DNA from: Lachnospiraceae bacterium
Lineage (GTDB): Bacteria; Bacillota; Clostridia; Lachnospirales; Lachnospiraceae
DNA: 64,000 nt
Assembly (NCBI GenBank): GCA_022510745.1
Contig: JAFLSY010000006.1
Coordinates: forward strand, 1-64,000
Direction: 5' to 3'
Both the position numbers and the translations under genes were made by a program. The notes under the pieces were generated by a model that saw only the letters and a list, made by a program, of their open reading frames with translations, was not told the origin of the DNA and made no database searches. Position 1 is the first letter of the stretch; each line of letters opens with the position of its first letter. Shown piece after piece: positions 33,666 through 42,327 of this stretch.

Positions 33666-35924
33666 ATGGAATATATAAAGGAATATATCAAAATAGAGGA
33701 GAATGGTATTTATATTGTATTTGGCATTACGAAGAAAGAGCAGTTGAAATTGTTGCATTTTTCCCATGTGCCGTTTACGGAAAGTGACATCGCCAAAACC
33801 GGAAGGGAATGCAAACAGTGTGACAAGGAGGCAACTGAGCGCTATATTGAGGAAGCATTTCAACTGGTGCAGGCCAATTTATCCGGTTATAACCGTCCTT
33901 ACGAAAAGCATGGGAACAAACATATTGTAACGGCACCGGGATATCTGCTTACCTATGTGGGAATAGAAGATACCAGAAATGAAATCGGACGCAGGCTGAT
34001 CGTTACGCAGGAGGATAAGGAGGTAACCCATACCCGGGTAGAAACAGTGATGCAGTTCTACGACGGCACCTCTGTTGTACGCATGCAGAATACTCTTTAT
34101 AACGAGGGCGCAGAAAAGCAGACGCTGGAGTATCTCTCTTCTTTCTGTTATACGGGACTGGAAAAAGAAGGTACTTCTTCTTCCGATGAGAAAATGCGCG
34201 TACGGATTCCGTTTAACGGCTGGCAGAAAGAAATGAGTATACGGGAATTTACTTTTGCAGAACTGGGGTTGGCCCAGACCCAGCCGGGAGTGTACCAGCG
34301 GACCTCCCAGGTTCTGGAAATTACGAATACAGGCAACTGGTCCACAAAAGAATATCTGCCATTGGGCTATGTGGAGAATAAAGAGGCCCATACGGGATTG
34401 TTCTGGCAGATTGAGCATAACGGTTCCTGGCACTATGAAATCAGCGACCAGAATACCCATTTCTACGTCTGTGTCAGCGGGCCTACGGAAGTGCAGTCCC
34501 ACTGGTTTAAAGAACTTGCACCGGGGGAATCTTTTACCTCTGTACCGGTGGCTGTGGGCGTATGTAAAGACAGTTTTGAGGAAGCCATCTGCGAACTGAC
34601 GAAATACCGCAGGAAGATTCGCAGGCCTAATGCGGACAATGAGAATCTGCCCGTTATCTTCAATGACTATATGAACTGTCTGTTCGGGGATCCTACCACG
34701 GAAAAGGAACTGCCCCTGATAGACGCGGCGGCGGAGAGCGGCTGTGAATATTATGTGATCGATGCGGGCTGGTATGCCCCCGGCGAATGGTGGGATAGTG
34801 TAGGGGAATGGCAGGAATGCCGCCAGCGTTTTCCGGGTGGAATTAAGGAGGTCACGGATTATATCCGCAGTAAGGGTATGATCCCCGGTGTCTGGCTGGA
34901 ACTGGAGGTCATGGGCATTCACTGTGAAAAGGCAAAGCGCGTGCCGGACGACTGGTTCTTTGTGCGCCATGGAAAGCGGGTCTATGACAGAAGTCGTTAC
35001 CAGTTGGATTTTAGAAATCCTGCGGTCATCGACCATGTGAATGAGGTCATCGACAGAGTAGTGCAGGAGTACGGTGTGGGCTATATTAAAATGGATTACA
35101 ATATAGAACCGGGTATCGGTACGGAGCTTGGTGCAGAAAGCGTGGGACAGGGAATGTTAGAGCATGAAAAAGCATATCTGAACTGGCTGGATGATGTTTT
35201 TGCAAGATATCCTGATTTGGTCATTGAGAACTGCTCCAGCGGTGGTCTGCGCATAGATTATGCGCTGCTCTCCCGTTACAGCATCCAGTCCACCTCCGAT
35301 CAGGAGGACTACCGTAACTATGCCACGATCGCAGCCAATGCGGCAGCAGGTGTCACACCGGAGCAGGCGGCAGTCTGGTCCTATCCCATGCGTCAGGAGC
35401 TTGCAGGAAGCGGGGAAGAGCGGCGGATCCAACTAGAGCAGGGAAAAGAAGAGGTCATTTACAACATGATAAACGCCATGCTTCTGCGCATTCATCAGAG
35501 CGGGCATTTAGCAGAGCTTTCCTCGGAACGCAGGGAACTGGTAAAAGAGGGTATCCGCGTCTATAAAAATATCCGTCAGGACATTAAACAGGCATTGCCT
35601 TTCTGGCCTTTGGATTTGGCGGAAAATACAGACAAATGGGTGTGCGCGGGCCTGCGGACGGAAAAGAAAGCTTATCTGGCAGTCTGGAAAAGAGAGATGG
35701 AAGGAAAGCAGGACAACCGCAAAAGAAGTGCGGACCGTGTTTTGGGAGAGAATTGTTTGGAAATCCCGCTTAATAAACTGCTTAGAGATGAACAAGCTCT
35801 GCGGGTAAGCATTCTTTATCCTAAAAAGGAGGCAGTACCTTTCAGCCTGCAGAAGAACATACTGAAGGTCCGTCTGGAAAAGCCGGTAATGGCAAGGCTG
35901 TTTGTACTGGAATGGGAGGACTGA
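33666..35924 (+). CDS. Alpha-galactosidase, glycoside hydrolase family 36
   Basis: 752 aa, the usual length for GH36. An N-terminal beta-sandwich (to about 310) precedes the TIM barrel. The nucleophile aspartate is in YIKMDYNIEPG and the acid/base aspartate in QSTSDQEDYRN; WYAPGEWWDSVGEW contributes to the substrate pocket. No signal peptide, so it acts inside the cell on imported raffinose-type or other alpha-galactosides. No sugar transporter is adjacent. GGAAGGGAG before the ATG. The response regulator of module 2 starts only seven bases after its stop. Confidence 0.92.
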   Translation: MEYIKEYIKIEENGIYIVFGITKKEQLKLLHFSHVPFTESDIAKTGRECKQCDKEATERYIEEAFQLVQANLSGYNRPYEKHGNKHIVTAPGYLLTYVGIEDTRNEIGRRLIVTQEDKEVTHTRVETVMQFYDGTSVVRMQNTLYNEGAEKQTLEYLSSFCYTGLEKEGTSSSDEKMRVRIPFNGWQKEMSIREFTFAELGLAQTQPGVYQRTSQVLEITNTGNWSTKEYLPLGYVENKEAHTGLFWQIEHNGSWHYEISDQNTHFYVCVSGPTEVQSHWFKELAPGESFTSVPVAVGVCKDSFEEAICELTKYRRKIRRPNADNENLPVIFNDYMNCLFGDPTTEKELPLIDAAAESGCEYYVIDAGWYAPGEWWDSVGEWQECRQRFPGGIKEVTDYIRSKGMIPGVWLELEVMGIHCEKAKRVPDDWFFVRHGKRVYDRSRYQLDFRNPAVIDHVNEVIDRVVQEYGVGYIKMDYNIEPGIGTELGAESVGQGMLEHEKAYLNWLDDVFARYPDLVIENCSSGGLRIDYALLSRYSIQSTSDQEDYRNYATIAANAAAGVTPEQAAVWSYPMRQELAGSGEERRIQLEQGKEEVIYNMINAMLLRIHQSGHLAELSSERRELVKEGIRVYKNIRQDIKQALPFWPLDLAENTDKWVCAGLRTEKKAYLAVWKREMEGKQDNRKRSADRVLGENCLEIPLNKLLRDEQALRVSILYPKKEAVPFSLQKNILKVRLEKPVMARLFVLEWED

Positions 35925-35931
35925 GTACAGT

Positions 35932-36624
35932 ATGTCCAAGGATAAACAAATTTTAATTATCGATGATGATGAAGATCTATCTTTGATCATGGCGGAAATG
36001 CTGGAAGATTATGGGTACAAAGCTGCAATTGCGAAAAATGGGGAAGAAGCCTTTGAGCAGTTATCCCAAAATACCTGGCACCTGATATTGCTTGATATTA
36101 ACCTGCCGGACGAAACCGGATTTGAATTATGCAGAGAACTGCGCAAGGTTTCAACGGTTCCCATTATTTTTGCAAGTGCAAGAACCAGTGAAACGGATCG
36201 GATTACAGGATTTGACATCGGTGGGGATGATTATCTGCCCAAACCCTATTCCATGAAAGAATTGTTGTCAAGAGTAAATGCATTGATTCGTCGTACCTAT
36301 GGTTTTGCAGAAGAAGAAAAGATTACGACATTTGGAGATGTGACAGTCAACACTACAGCGCGTACAGTAACAAAAGCAGGTAAAGCGGTTTCCCTATCCC
36401 TAAGGGAGTTTGATCTGCTGGCATATCTTTGCGAGCATAAAAATACCGCAACCCCGAAGGAGAAGCTCTTGGCCGAGGTGTGGGGAGCATTTTCCACGGT
36501 GGAGGCCTCTACACTGACGGTACATATACGCTGGCTCAGGGAAAAGCTGGAAGATAATCCGGCAGAGCCTCAGTATATAAAAACCGTCTATAAGGTAGGC
36601 TATATGCTGGAGGTGCCGGGATGA
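35932..36624 (+). CDS. OmpR-family response regulator (module 2)
   Basis: 230 aa. Receiver with DDDED, phospho-acceptor in LILLDINLPDE and KPYSMKE; winged helix with LREFDLLAYLCEHKN and LTVHIRWLREKLED. The ATG at 35932 is preferred to an in-frame start at 35902 that lies inside the alpha-galactosidase gene; GGGAGG is 12 bases upstream, a long spacing that suggests coupling to translation of the preceding gene. The kinase gene overlaps its stop by ATGA. Confidence 0.9.
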   Translation: MSKDKQILIIDDDEDLSLIMAEMLEDYGYKAAIAKNGEEAFEQLSQNTWHLILLDINLPDETGFELCRELRKVSTVPIIFASARTSETDRITGFDIGGDDYLPKPYSMKELLSRVNALIRRTYGFAEEEKITTFGDVTVNTTARTVTKAGKAVSLSLREFDLLAYLCEHKNTATPKEKLLAEVWGAFSTVEASTLTVHIRWLREKLEDNPAEPQYIKTVYKVGYMLEVPG

Positions 36625-37766
36625 AGAAAAAATTGGGTTTCGTAGCCGCGGGATTTGCCGTACTGCTTGTTTTGACGACAGGATTGTTTTATCTTTTTGC
36701 CGAGCATACAAACTTGGAAGAAAAGAAAGCGGAACTGCTTGTGGCAGTCAATGAAATCGAACAACTTGCGGATGCGGGGGAGTGGGCAGGACTGCATGAA
36801 AAAACGGCACAACTGTCAGAAAATATCCGGGCAATAGAAGAATCACCGGGAGGCAACGCCTGGCTTTTCACTTTGTGTGGTATCTGCCTGGCTTTTTTGC
36901 TAACTGTGTTTCTTTATGACTATTTTGCAATTCTGCGTCCCTTTGAGAAGCTGCAAGGTTTTGCGGAAAAAATCGCGCAGGGCAATTTTGACGTTGCACT
37001 GCGGTATGAGCGTTCTAATTATTTCGGTGCGTTTACATGGGCTTTTGACAGTATGCGCCGTGAAATCACGAAAGCTCGTTCCTGCGAGAAAGAAGCCATT
37101 GAAAATAATAAGACAGTCATTGCAACCTTGTCCCATGATATCAAAACACCCATTGCATCCATCCGCGCTTATGCGGAGGGGCTGGAAGCCAACATGGATA
37201 GTACGGCGGAAAAGAGGGAAAGATACCTAAGCGTCATCATGAAAAAGTGCGATGAGGTTTCGAGACTCACAAATGATTTGTTCCTGCATTCGCTGGCAGA
37301 TCTGGAAAAACTGAAAATTTCATTGAAAGAACTGGAGCTTTGCGGGTTCTTAGAGGAGGTAATCGGGGAACTTGCCGCGGAACAAAATGATCTACATTTT
37401 ACGATACCCCCATTTACTGCACGGATTGTAGCGGATGAAAACAGGCTTGTGCAGATCGTGGAGAATCTGGTGAATAACGCAAGAAAATATGCCAAGTCCG
37501 ATATCGCTATTTTTTGTTCAAAGGACGAGGATAGCGCATCCATACATATTCGGGATTACGGAGACGGTATTCCGGATGAGGATATGCCCTTTATTTTTGA
37601 TAAATTTTATCGGGGTAAGAATAGCGGCAGTGAGCAGGGTTCGGGGCTTGGTCTTTATATCGTAAAATATCTTACCGAGCAGATGCAGGGCAAAATTCTG
37701 CTGCATAACCATGAGGACGGGTTGGAGGCAATTATCACTTTACCTACACTTATGAGTAACTCTTAA
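36621..37766 (+). CDS. Sensor histidine kinase (module 2)
   Basis: 381 aa. Membrane helices at about 7-27 and 86-104 enclose a sensor of only about 60 residues. HAMP-like segment, HisKA histidine in ATLSHDIKTPIASI, N box ENLVNNARKYA, and G boxes RDYGDGIPDED and GSGLGLYIVK. Same architecture as the module 1 kinase. ATGA overlap with the regulator. The ATPase gene starts 56 bases after its stop. Confidence 0.9.
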   Translation: MKKKLGFVAAGFAVLLVLTTGLFYLFAEHTNLEEKKAELLVAVNEIEQLADAGEWAGLHEKTAQLSENIRAIEESPGGNAWLFTLCGICLAFLLTVFLYDYFAILRPFEKLQGFAEKIAQGNFDVALRYERSNYFGAFTWAFDSMRREITKARSCEKEAIENNKTVIATLSHDIKTPIASIRAYAEGLEANMDSTAEKRERYLSVIMKKCDEVSRLTNDLFLHSLADLEKLKISLKELELCGFLEEVIGELAAEQNDLHFTIPPFTARIVADENRLVQIVENLVNNARKYAKSDIAIFCSKDEDSASIHIRDYGDGIPDEDMPFIFDKFYRGKNSGSEQGSGLGLYIVKYLTEQMQGKILLHNHEDGLEAIITLPTLMSNS

Positions 37767-37822
37767 GGACTTCATAATAACTTTTCCGATAGAATAGCGC
37801 TAGTAAAGAGAAGGAGGAGTTT

Positions 37823-38584
37823 ATGAAAAATACAATTCTATCGGCAAAGGGACTCTGTAAGAGTTTTGCTCACAACGGCGGGCAGCTTCATATTCTGTCG
37901 CATATTGATTTGGAACTGTATGAAGATGATTTTACAGTCATTATGGGTGCATCCGGTTCCGGAAAATCCACGCTGCTCTATGCGCTGAGCGGCATGGACA
38001 GAGCTACGGCGGGACAGGTCATATACGATGGCAGGGATATTGTTGCCATGAAGGAGAAAGAACTGGCAGAACTGCGTCATACAGAGTTTGGGTTCATCTT
38101 TCAGCAAATGCATCTGGTAAGCAATTTAACCCTGTTTGAAAATATTGTAGTGCCGGGATATTTAAATAAAAGAAAAACTGCTGCGGAAGTAAAGTCTCGT
38201 GCCGGGGAGCTGATGGAACAGATGGGTATTTCCAAGGTAAAAACACATCTGCCCTCCCAGGTTTCGGGCGGCGAGCAGCAAAGGTGCGCCATCGCCAGAG
38301 CAGTCATCAATACCCCCGCATTATTGTTTGCAGATGAACCAACGGGTGCATTAAACCGTAAAAATACTACGGAGGTCTTAAATCTGCTGACAGAGTTAAA
38401 TCAGGCCGGGCAGAGTATTTTAATGGTAACACATGATACCAGAGCCGCTTTAAGGGCGACAAGGATTCTCTACCTTGAGGATGGAAAGATCATGGGAAAC
38501 CTGGCCCTTCCGCCTTATCGTGCCGAAGAAGAAAAAAGTCGGGAAACGCAGGTCAACGCCTGGCTTTCATCTATGGAATGGTAG
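37823..38584 (+). CDS. ABC transporter ATP-binding protein (module 2)
   Basis: 253 aa. Walker A GASGSGKS, Q-loop IFQQMHL, signature VSGGEQQRC, Walker B LLFADEPTGALN, H-loop VTHDTRAAL. AAGGAGGAG ribosome site. Close paralogue of the module 1 ATPase, including the Trp-ending C-terminus (NAWLSSMEW). It pairs with the FtsX permease that follows almost without a gap. Confidence 0.93.
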   Translation: MKNTILSAKGLCKSFAHNGGQLHILSHIDLELYEDDFTVIMGASGSGKSTLLYALSGMDRATAGQVIYDGRDIVAMKEKELAELRHTEFGFIFQQMHLVSNLTLFENIVVPGYLNKRKTAAEVKSRAGELMEQMGISKVKTHLPSQVSGGEQQRCAIARAVINTPALLFADEPTGALNRKNTTEVLNLLTELNQAGQSILMVTHDTRAALRATRILYLEDGKIMGNLALPPYRAEEEKSRETQVNAWLSSMEW

Positions 38585-38593
38585 GTGAGCAGG

Positions 38594-40945
38594 ATGGAAA
38601 TATTAACTCTGTTAAAAGCAAACATAAAAAGAAAAAAGGGCGCCTTTGTGGGCATTCTGCTGTTGACGGCGATCATAGTGGCGATGATGTCTTCTATCTT
38701 CAGTGTGCGGGAAAACTATGAAGCCGGTATGCATAGAGCGTTTTCCGAGTCCGGGAGCGGGGATATTGTTGCATATATTAAACAGGAGAGACTCACCGAA
38801 GAAGTGCGTACCATGGTAGAAAGCAATGCGCTTGTAGAATCTGTGGATTATTATGAAGCTTTTCTGACACAGGGAATCGGCACCGAAAAAAGATTCGATT
38901 CAGAAGGTCATTTCGTCATGGAGATGCGGGAAGGTATCCGGCTCTTTAATGAAGATTTGAATGGATTTGTAAGTGAAATACCGCCGCTTCAAGCGGGAGA
39001 GATCTATCTTCCGTTAGGACTGCGCAGTAAGATTGACTGCGAGGTGGGCGATGAGGTATCCATGGCCCTGCTTACGGGAGAGTATGCTGAATTTACGGTC
39101 AAGGGTTTTGTACAGGAGCCCTCACAGGGAAGCTTAACCATCGGCTATAAGCAGATTTTTATAAGTCATGAGGATTATGTTCGGATATGGGAAAGCCATC
39201 ATATACCGGAATTGGAAGAACTGACTGTATTTATAAATGTGCTCCTGATCCATCAGGCGAAAGACAGTGCGCTTTCCGCTGCAAAATTTCAGAGACAGCT
39301 AAACTTAGAAACGAGAATCATTGATCTGTCAACAGGATCGTTAAACAAGGACCAAAGCATCAGATACAGTACGCTGATGCCCGATATTGTAATAGATATT
39401 GTGCAGGCGTTTTCTCTTCTTCTTTTTGTAGTCATATTGATCGTGATCAGCCACAGTATCGGTACCGAGATTGAAATTGATTATGTTACGCTGGGAATTT
39501 TGAAGGCGCAAGGATTTACGGAAAGAAAGCTGCGGACATTATTTTCATTGCAGTACCTATTGGCACAGATTATCGGAATCTTATTAGGCGGTCTGGCAGC
39601 CATACCTATCGGAAAAAAGATAGGAGACGGCTGTATGATGATAACAGGGGTCCTGCCCGAAAATGGTTTGTCCATTGGCAAGGCACTGCTTTTCATTATC
39701 GGTATTCTGTTAGTATCGATAGTATTGATCTTTATAAAGACCGGGAGAGTAGTGCAGATTTCCCCTGTCAGGGCCATTTCCGGAGGAAAGGAAGAAATCT
39801 TCTTTGACAGCCGCCTGAATCTGCCGATTCAAAAGAAACTGCTTTCTGCAAGCCTTTCCCTGCGGCAGATTACTTCCGCCGCAAAAAGCTATTGGGGAAC
39901 GGTCTGTATTGCGGCTATCCTTGCATTTTCCATGATCACGGTGACATTGACAGGGAATCTGCTTTCCTCTCATAACGCGCTGCGTACAATGGGAATAGTC
40001 GTGCCGGATATAGAAGTTTATTACACGGAAAGGGACAGTGTGGTTTCATGGGAGAAAATCGATGAAATCGTGGAGTCCTATTCTAAGATAGAAGAAAAGA
40101 ATTTTCGGGGAAGCAGTTATGCTTCGGTAAACGGAGAAAATCTGTACTTACAAGTGTTTGCATATCCGGAGTATATTCCGGGGATTTTGAAGGGCAGAGC
40201 GCCTCTGTACGATAACGAGATCGTGATCACGGAGATGGTTGCGGATATGCTGGAGATTGGAATGGGAGATGAGGTGACAGTCGCAAAAGGGGATAGAGAA
40301 GCGCGGTATATCATTTCCGGTATCTTTCAGTCGGCAAATGACAGCGGCACAACCTTTGCCATGGGTGCGGGCGGTGCAGAGAAGATTGCCGATGTAACTT
40401 GGTATTCCAGATACTATGTGCTGGCAGATGCAGAGGCGGCGGATGCCATTGCAGAAGAGATCACAAAGCAATACGGGGATGGACTGGGCGTTCATATCTA
40501 CAAGGATGCCGATGATATGGGTATGGAAGAGTTTGAGGAGGTGTTATTTCTATTAAAAACGGTTATTTACAGTTTTTCCGTCCTATTTGCATTTGTAGTG
40601 GTAGCCATGGTATGTAACAAGGCTTTTATACGGGAGAGAAGGGATATCGGTATTTATAAAGCTATGGGATTTACAGCAAAGAAACTCAGGATGGGGTTTG
40701 CACTGCGTTTTCTGTGGATTGGCCTGCTGGGTTCCGTGTTGGGTGCATTCTTAAGCATACTGCTTTCCCAAAGACTGCTGGGCATCATATTGAGGCTGAT
40801 CGGTTTATCCAAGATAATCCTGGAATATACATGGGGATCGGTTGCAATGCCTGCCGGTGCGATCTGTCTTAGTTTTGCGCTCTTTGCCTATCTGGCCTCC
40901 CACAAGATCAAGCAGGTTGCGGCAAGCGAATTGATTTTGGAATAA
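38594..40945 (+). CDS. FtsX-like ABC transporter permease (module 2)
   Basis: 783 aa from the ATG at 38594; a GTG at 38585 directly after the ATPase stop is the alternative. N-terminal helix (about 18-38), extracellular domain, three helices (about 255-385) with TLGILKAQGFTERKLR, a second extracellular domain and a C-terminal FtsX core with RRDIGIYKAMGFTAKKLR. Same tandem layout as module 1, but gene order differs: regulator-kinase-ATPase-permease here against permease-ATPase-regulator-kinase there. A terminator follows 23 bases after the stop. Confidence 0.88.
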   Translation: MEILTLLKANIKRKKGAFVGILLLTAIIVAMMSSIFSVRENYEAGMHRAFSESGSGDIVAYIKQERLTEEVRTMVESNALVESVDYYEAFLTQGIGTEKRFDSEGHFVMEMREGIRLFNEDLNGFVSEIPPLQAGEIYLPLGLRSKIDCEVGDEVSMALLTGEYAEFTVKGFVQEPSQGSLTIGYKQIFISHEDYVRIWESHHIPELEELTVFINVLLIHQAKDSALSAAKFQRQLNLETRIIDLSTGSLNKDQSIRYSTLMPDIVIDIVQAFSLLLFVVILIVISHSIGTEIEIDYVTLGILKAQGFTERKLRTLFSLQYLLAQIIGILLGGLAAIPIGKKIGDGCMMITGVLPENGLSIGKALLFIIGILLVSIVLIFIKTGRVVQISPVRAISGGKEEIFFDSRLNLPIQKKLLSASLSLRQITSAAKSYWGTVCIAAILAFSMITVTLTGNLLSSHNALRTMGIVVPDIEVYYTERDSVVSWEKIDEIVESYSKIEEKNFRGSSYASVNGENLYLQVFAYPEYIPGILKGRAPLYDNEIVITEMVADMLEIGMGDEVTVAKGDREARYIISGIFQSANDSGTTFAMGAGGAEKIADVTWYSRYYVLADAEAADAIAEEITKQYGDGLGVHIYKDADDMGMEEFEEVLFLLKTVIYSFSVLFAFVVVAMVCNKAFIRERRDIGIYKAMGFTAKKLRMGFALRFLWIGLLGSVLGAFLSILLSQRLLGIILRLIGLSKIILEYTWGSVAMPAGAICLSFALFAYLASHKIKQVAASELILE

Positions 40946-40968
40946 TGATAATAATCTATACAATTAAG

Positions 40969-40998
40969 AAAGCGGCCGGAAAAATCCGACCGCTTTTG
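40969..40998. terminator. Bidirectional terminator after module 2
   Basis: AAAGCGGCCGGA (40969-40980), loop AAAA, TCCGACCGCTTT (40985-40996), 12 bp with one mismatch and T/A runs on both sides. It separates module 2 from the convergent minus-strand gene at 41048. Confidence 0.85.
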
Positions 40999-41047
40999 CT
41001 TATGCACTTTAAATATGAATCATAATGCGCAGGTACGCTTTGCGAGC

Positions 41048-42199
41048 TTATGCTTCCTCGCCCTCTGTACCATCTTTTCCGTCTGCACCTTCCTCTGCAT
41101 CCGAGGTGGTTTCTGTGGTCTGCTTTGCCAGCATTCCTACAAGCTGGTCCATGGCAAATTTCAGAGATTCTTTCTGAATAGAATTTTGCGGAGCGGCGTC
41201 ATAACGAGCTTTTACTGCATCATAGGCCCGCTTAATAGCAGCCTGTGCCACATCTTGCGCTTCACCCATTATATGCTCATAGCGGCCTGCATTCTCATCA
41301 GCCGCAGAATCAGACTCTTCAAAATCCTCTTCCTCATCCCCGTCCCAATAAATATTGGCCCCGGTAAGATCAATGTTTTCGGTACAGCTTTTTAAGAGTT
41401 TCTGTAACATGCTTGAGGATATGTTGGCACCACAAAGATCCAGATGTCTCACCCGGCGGGAAGACGAATAATTAGCGGTTTCGGCCTCCTCTTCCGCTGC
41501 TATAGCAGCGGAGCGTGCCTCCCACCACTCACTATAGCTTAAATCCTCTAAAACATCATAGTCCTTAAGATCGTGTGCGGGAAGAACTCTGGTGATGGCA
41601 TGCTGCGCTACAAATATCAAGTCTGTGATTTCCGCATCGCCGCTGTTAAACGGAACCTCAAAAACCCGCAGGAGTCCGTTAGGACCATCCTTACTTAAAA
41701 CGGGAAGAAAACGGCTCTGCTGAAGCGGATAAACATCCCGGTCCTCATAGTTCTTATCGCGTACAATGTAGAGCTGACAAACGGCATCGCCCGTATCGTT
41801 GATGCCAAGCTCAATGGCGAAACGGAACAAATAGTCGGTATTCTTCTCCAAATGTTTGCTGGAAATGATCTGTGTCCAGCTCCAGTACCAGTCTCCGATC
41901 TCAAAGACCGTTTCGTTCTGGCCTAAATGATTGTGCTGAATCATCCGGGCTCCGACATTGTTCTCACAGCTTGCATCAAAATGAAAATCCTTCGCATTAA
42001 AGTTTATAATCTTACTCATATTTAAATCCTCCGTATTATCGATTGATGTTACGGCCGGTGCATGAGTAATCAATAAACGGATTTCACAGTCGTTTGCATA
42101 CTCTGCCCGACCGCTTTTTACGAGTCCCTTAGCCCTTTTGGGATAAGTGGTCCCGATTTGATTTCCCTGTGCATCTGTTACAATAATGTTTTTTGTTAT
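41048..42199 (-). CDS. Unknown acidic protein with possible AUA start
   Basis: About 383 aa; family not recognised. The N-terminus (KNIIVTDAQGNQIGTTYPKR) is a small domain seen at the front of various clostridial proteins. A middle domain of about 200 residues rich in Trp and Asp follows, then a short LDLCGANI / IDLTGANI pair like pentapeptide repeats, and a very acidic Gly/Glu tail. The open frame runs up to a TTG at 42325, but a promoter occupies that stretch. The only well-placed Shine-Dalgarno (AAGGGGGTGAT) stands eight bases before an ATA codon at 42199-42197. A GTG at 42208 lies within that site. No ATG exists nearby until residue 61. Confidence 0.6.
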   Translation of the reverse strand: MTKNIIVTDAQGNQIGTTYPKRAKGLVKSGRAEYANDCEIRLLITHAPAVTSIDNTEDLNMSKIINFNAKDFHFDASCENNVGARMIQHNHLGQNETVFEIGDWYWSWTQIISSKHLEKNTDYLFRFAIELGINDTGDAVCQLYIVRDKNYEDRDVYPLQQSRFLPVLSKDGPNGLLRVFEVPFNSGDAEITDLIFVAQHAITRVLPAHDLKDYDVLEDLSYSEWWEARSAAIAAEEEAETANYSSSRRVRHLDLCGANISSSMLQKLLKSCTENIDLTGANIYWDGDEEEDFEESDSAADENAGRYEHIMGEAQDVAQAAIKRAYDAVKARYDAAPQNSIQKESLKFAMDQLVGMLAKQTTETTSDAEEGADGKDGTEGEEA

Positions 42200-42296
42200 G
42201 GGTATCACCCCCTTGAACAGATTTACAATATGCAATTGTAGTATGGGCAAACTTCTGTTTTTTTCTATGGGTGCCGTCCCCGTCTGCTTAATCCGT

Positions 42297-42325
42297 ATTA
42301 TAACATGTCTAGGGGGAATGGACAA
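42297..42325 (-). promoter_or_regulatory. Promoter of the gene at 41048-42199
   Basis: Minus strand: TTGTCC (42325-42320), 17-base spacer, TATAAT (42302-42297). It starts right after the stop of the module 3 kinase and explains why the long upstream extension of the next frame should not be translated. Confidence 0.7.
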
Positions 42326-42327
42326 GG

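Noticed and set aside
33879..35036. Long 385-codon open frame on the minus strand
   Set aside because: It is entirely antisense to the alpha-galactosidase gene, whose GH36 motifs are clear. The antisense product has no recognisable domain.
37763..37795. TTAAG-N6-ATAAT as regulator site before the module 2 ATPase
   Set aside because: Overlaps the kinase stop codon, the second half-site is poor, and distance to a possible -10 differs from that in module 3.
42200..42325. TTG-initiated extension of the gene at 41048
   Set aside because: The stretch contains a clear TTGTCC-N17-TATAAT promoter and lacks a ribosome site at the TTG.
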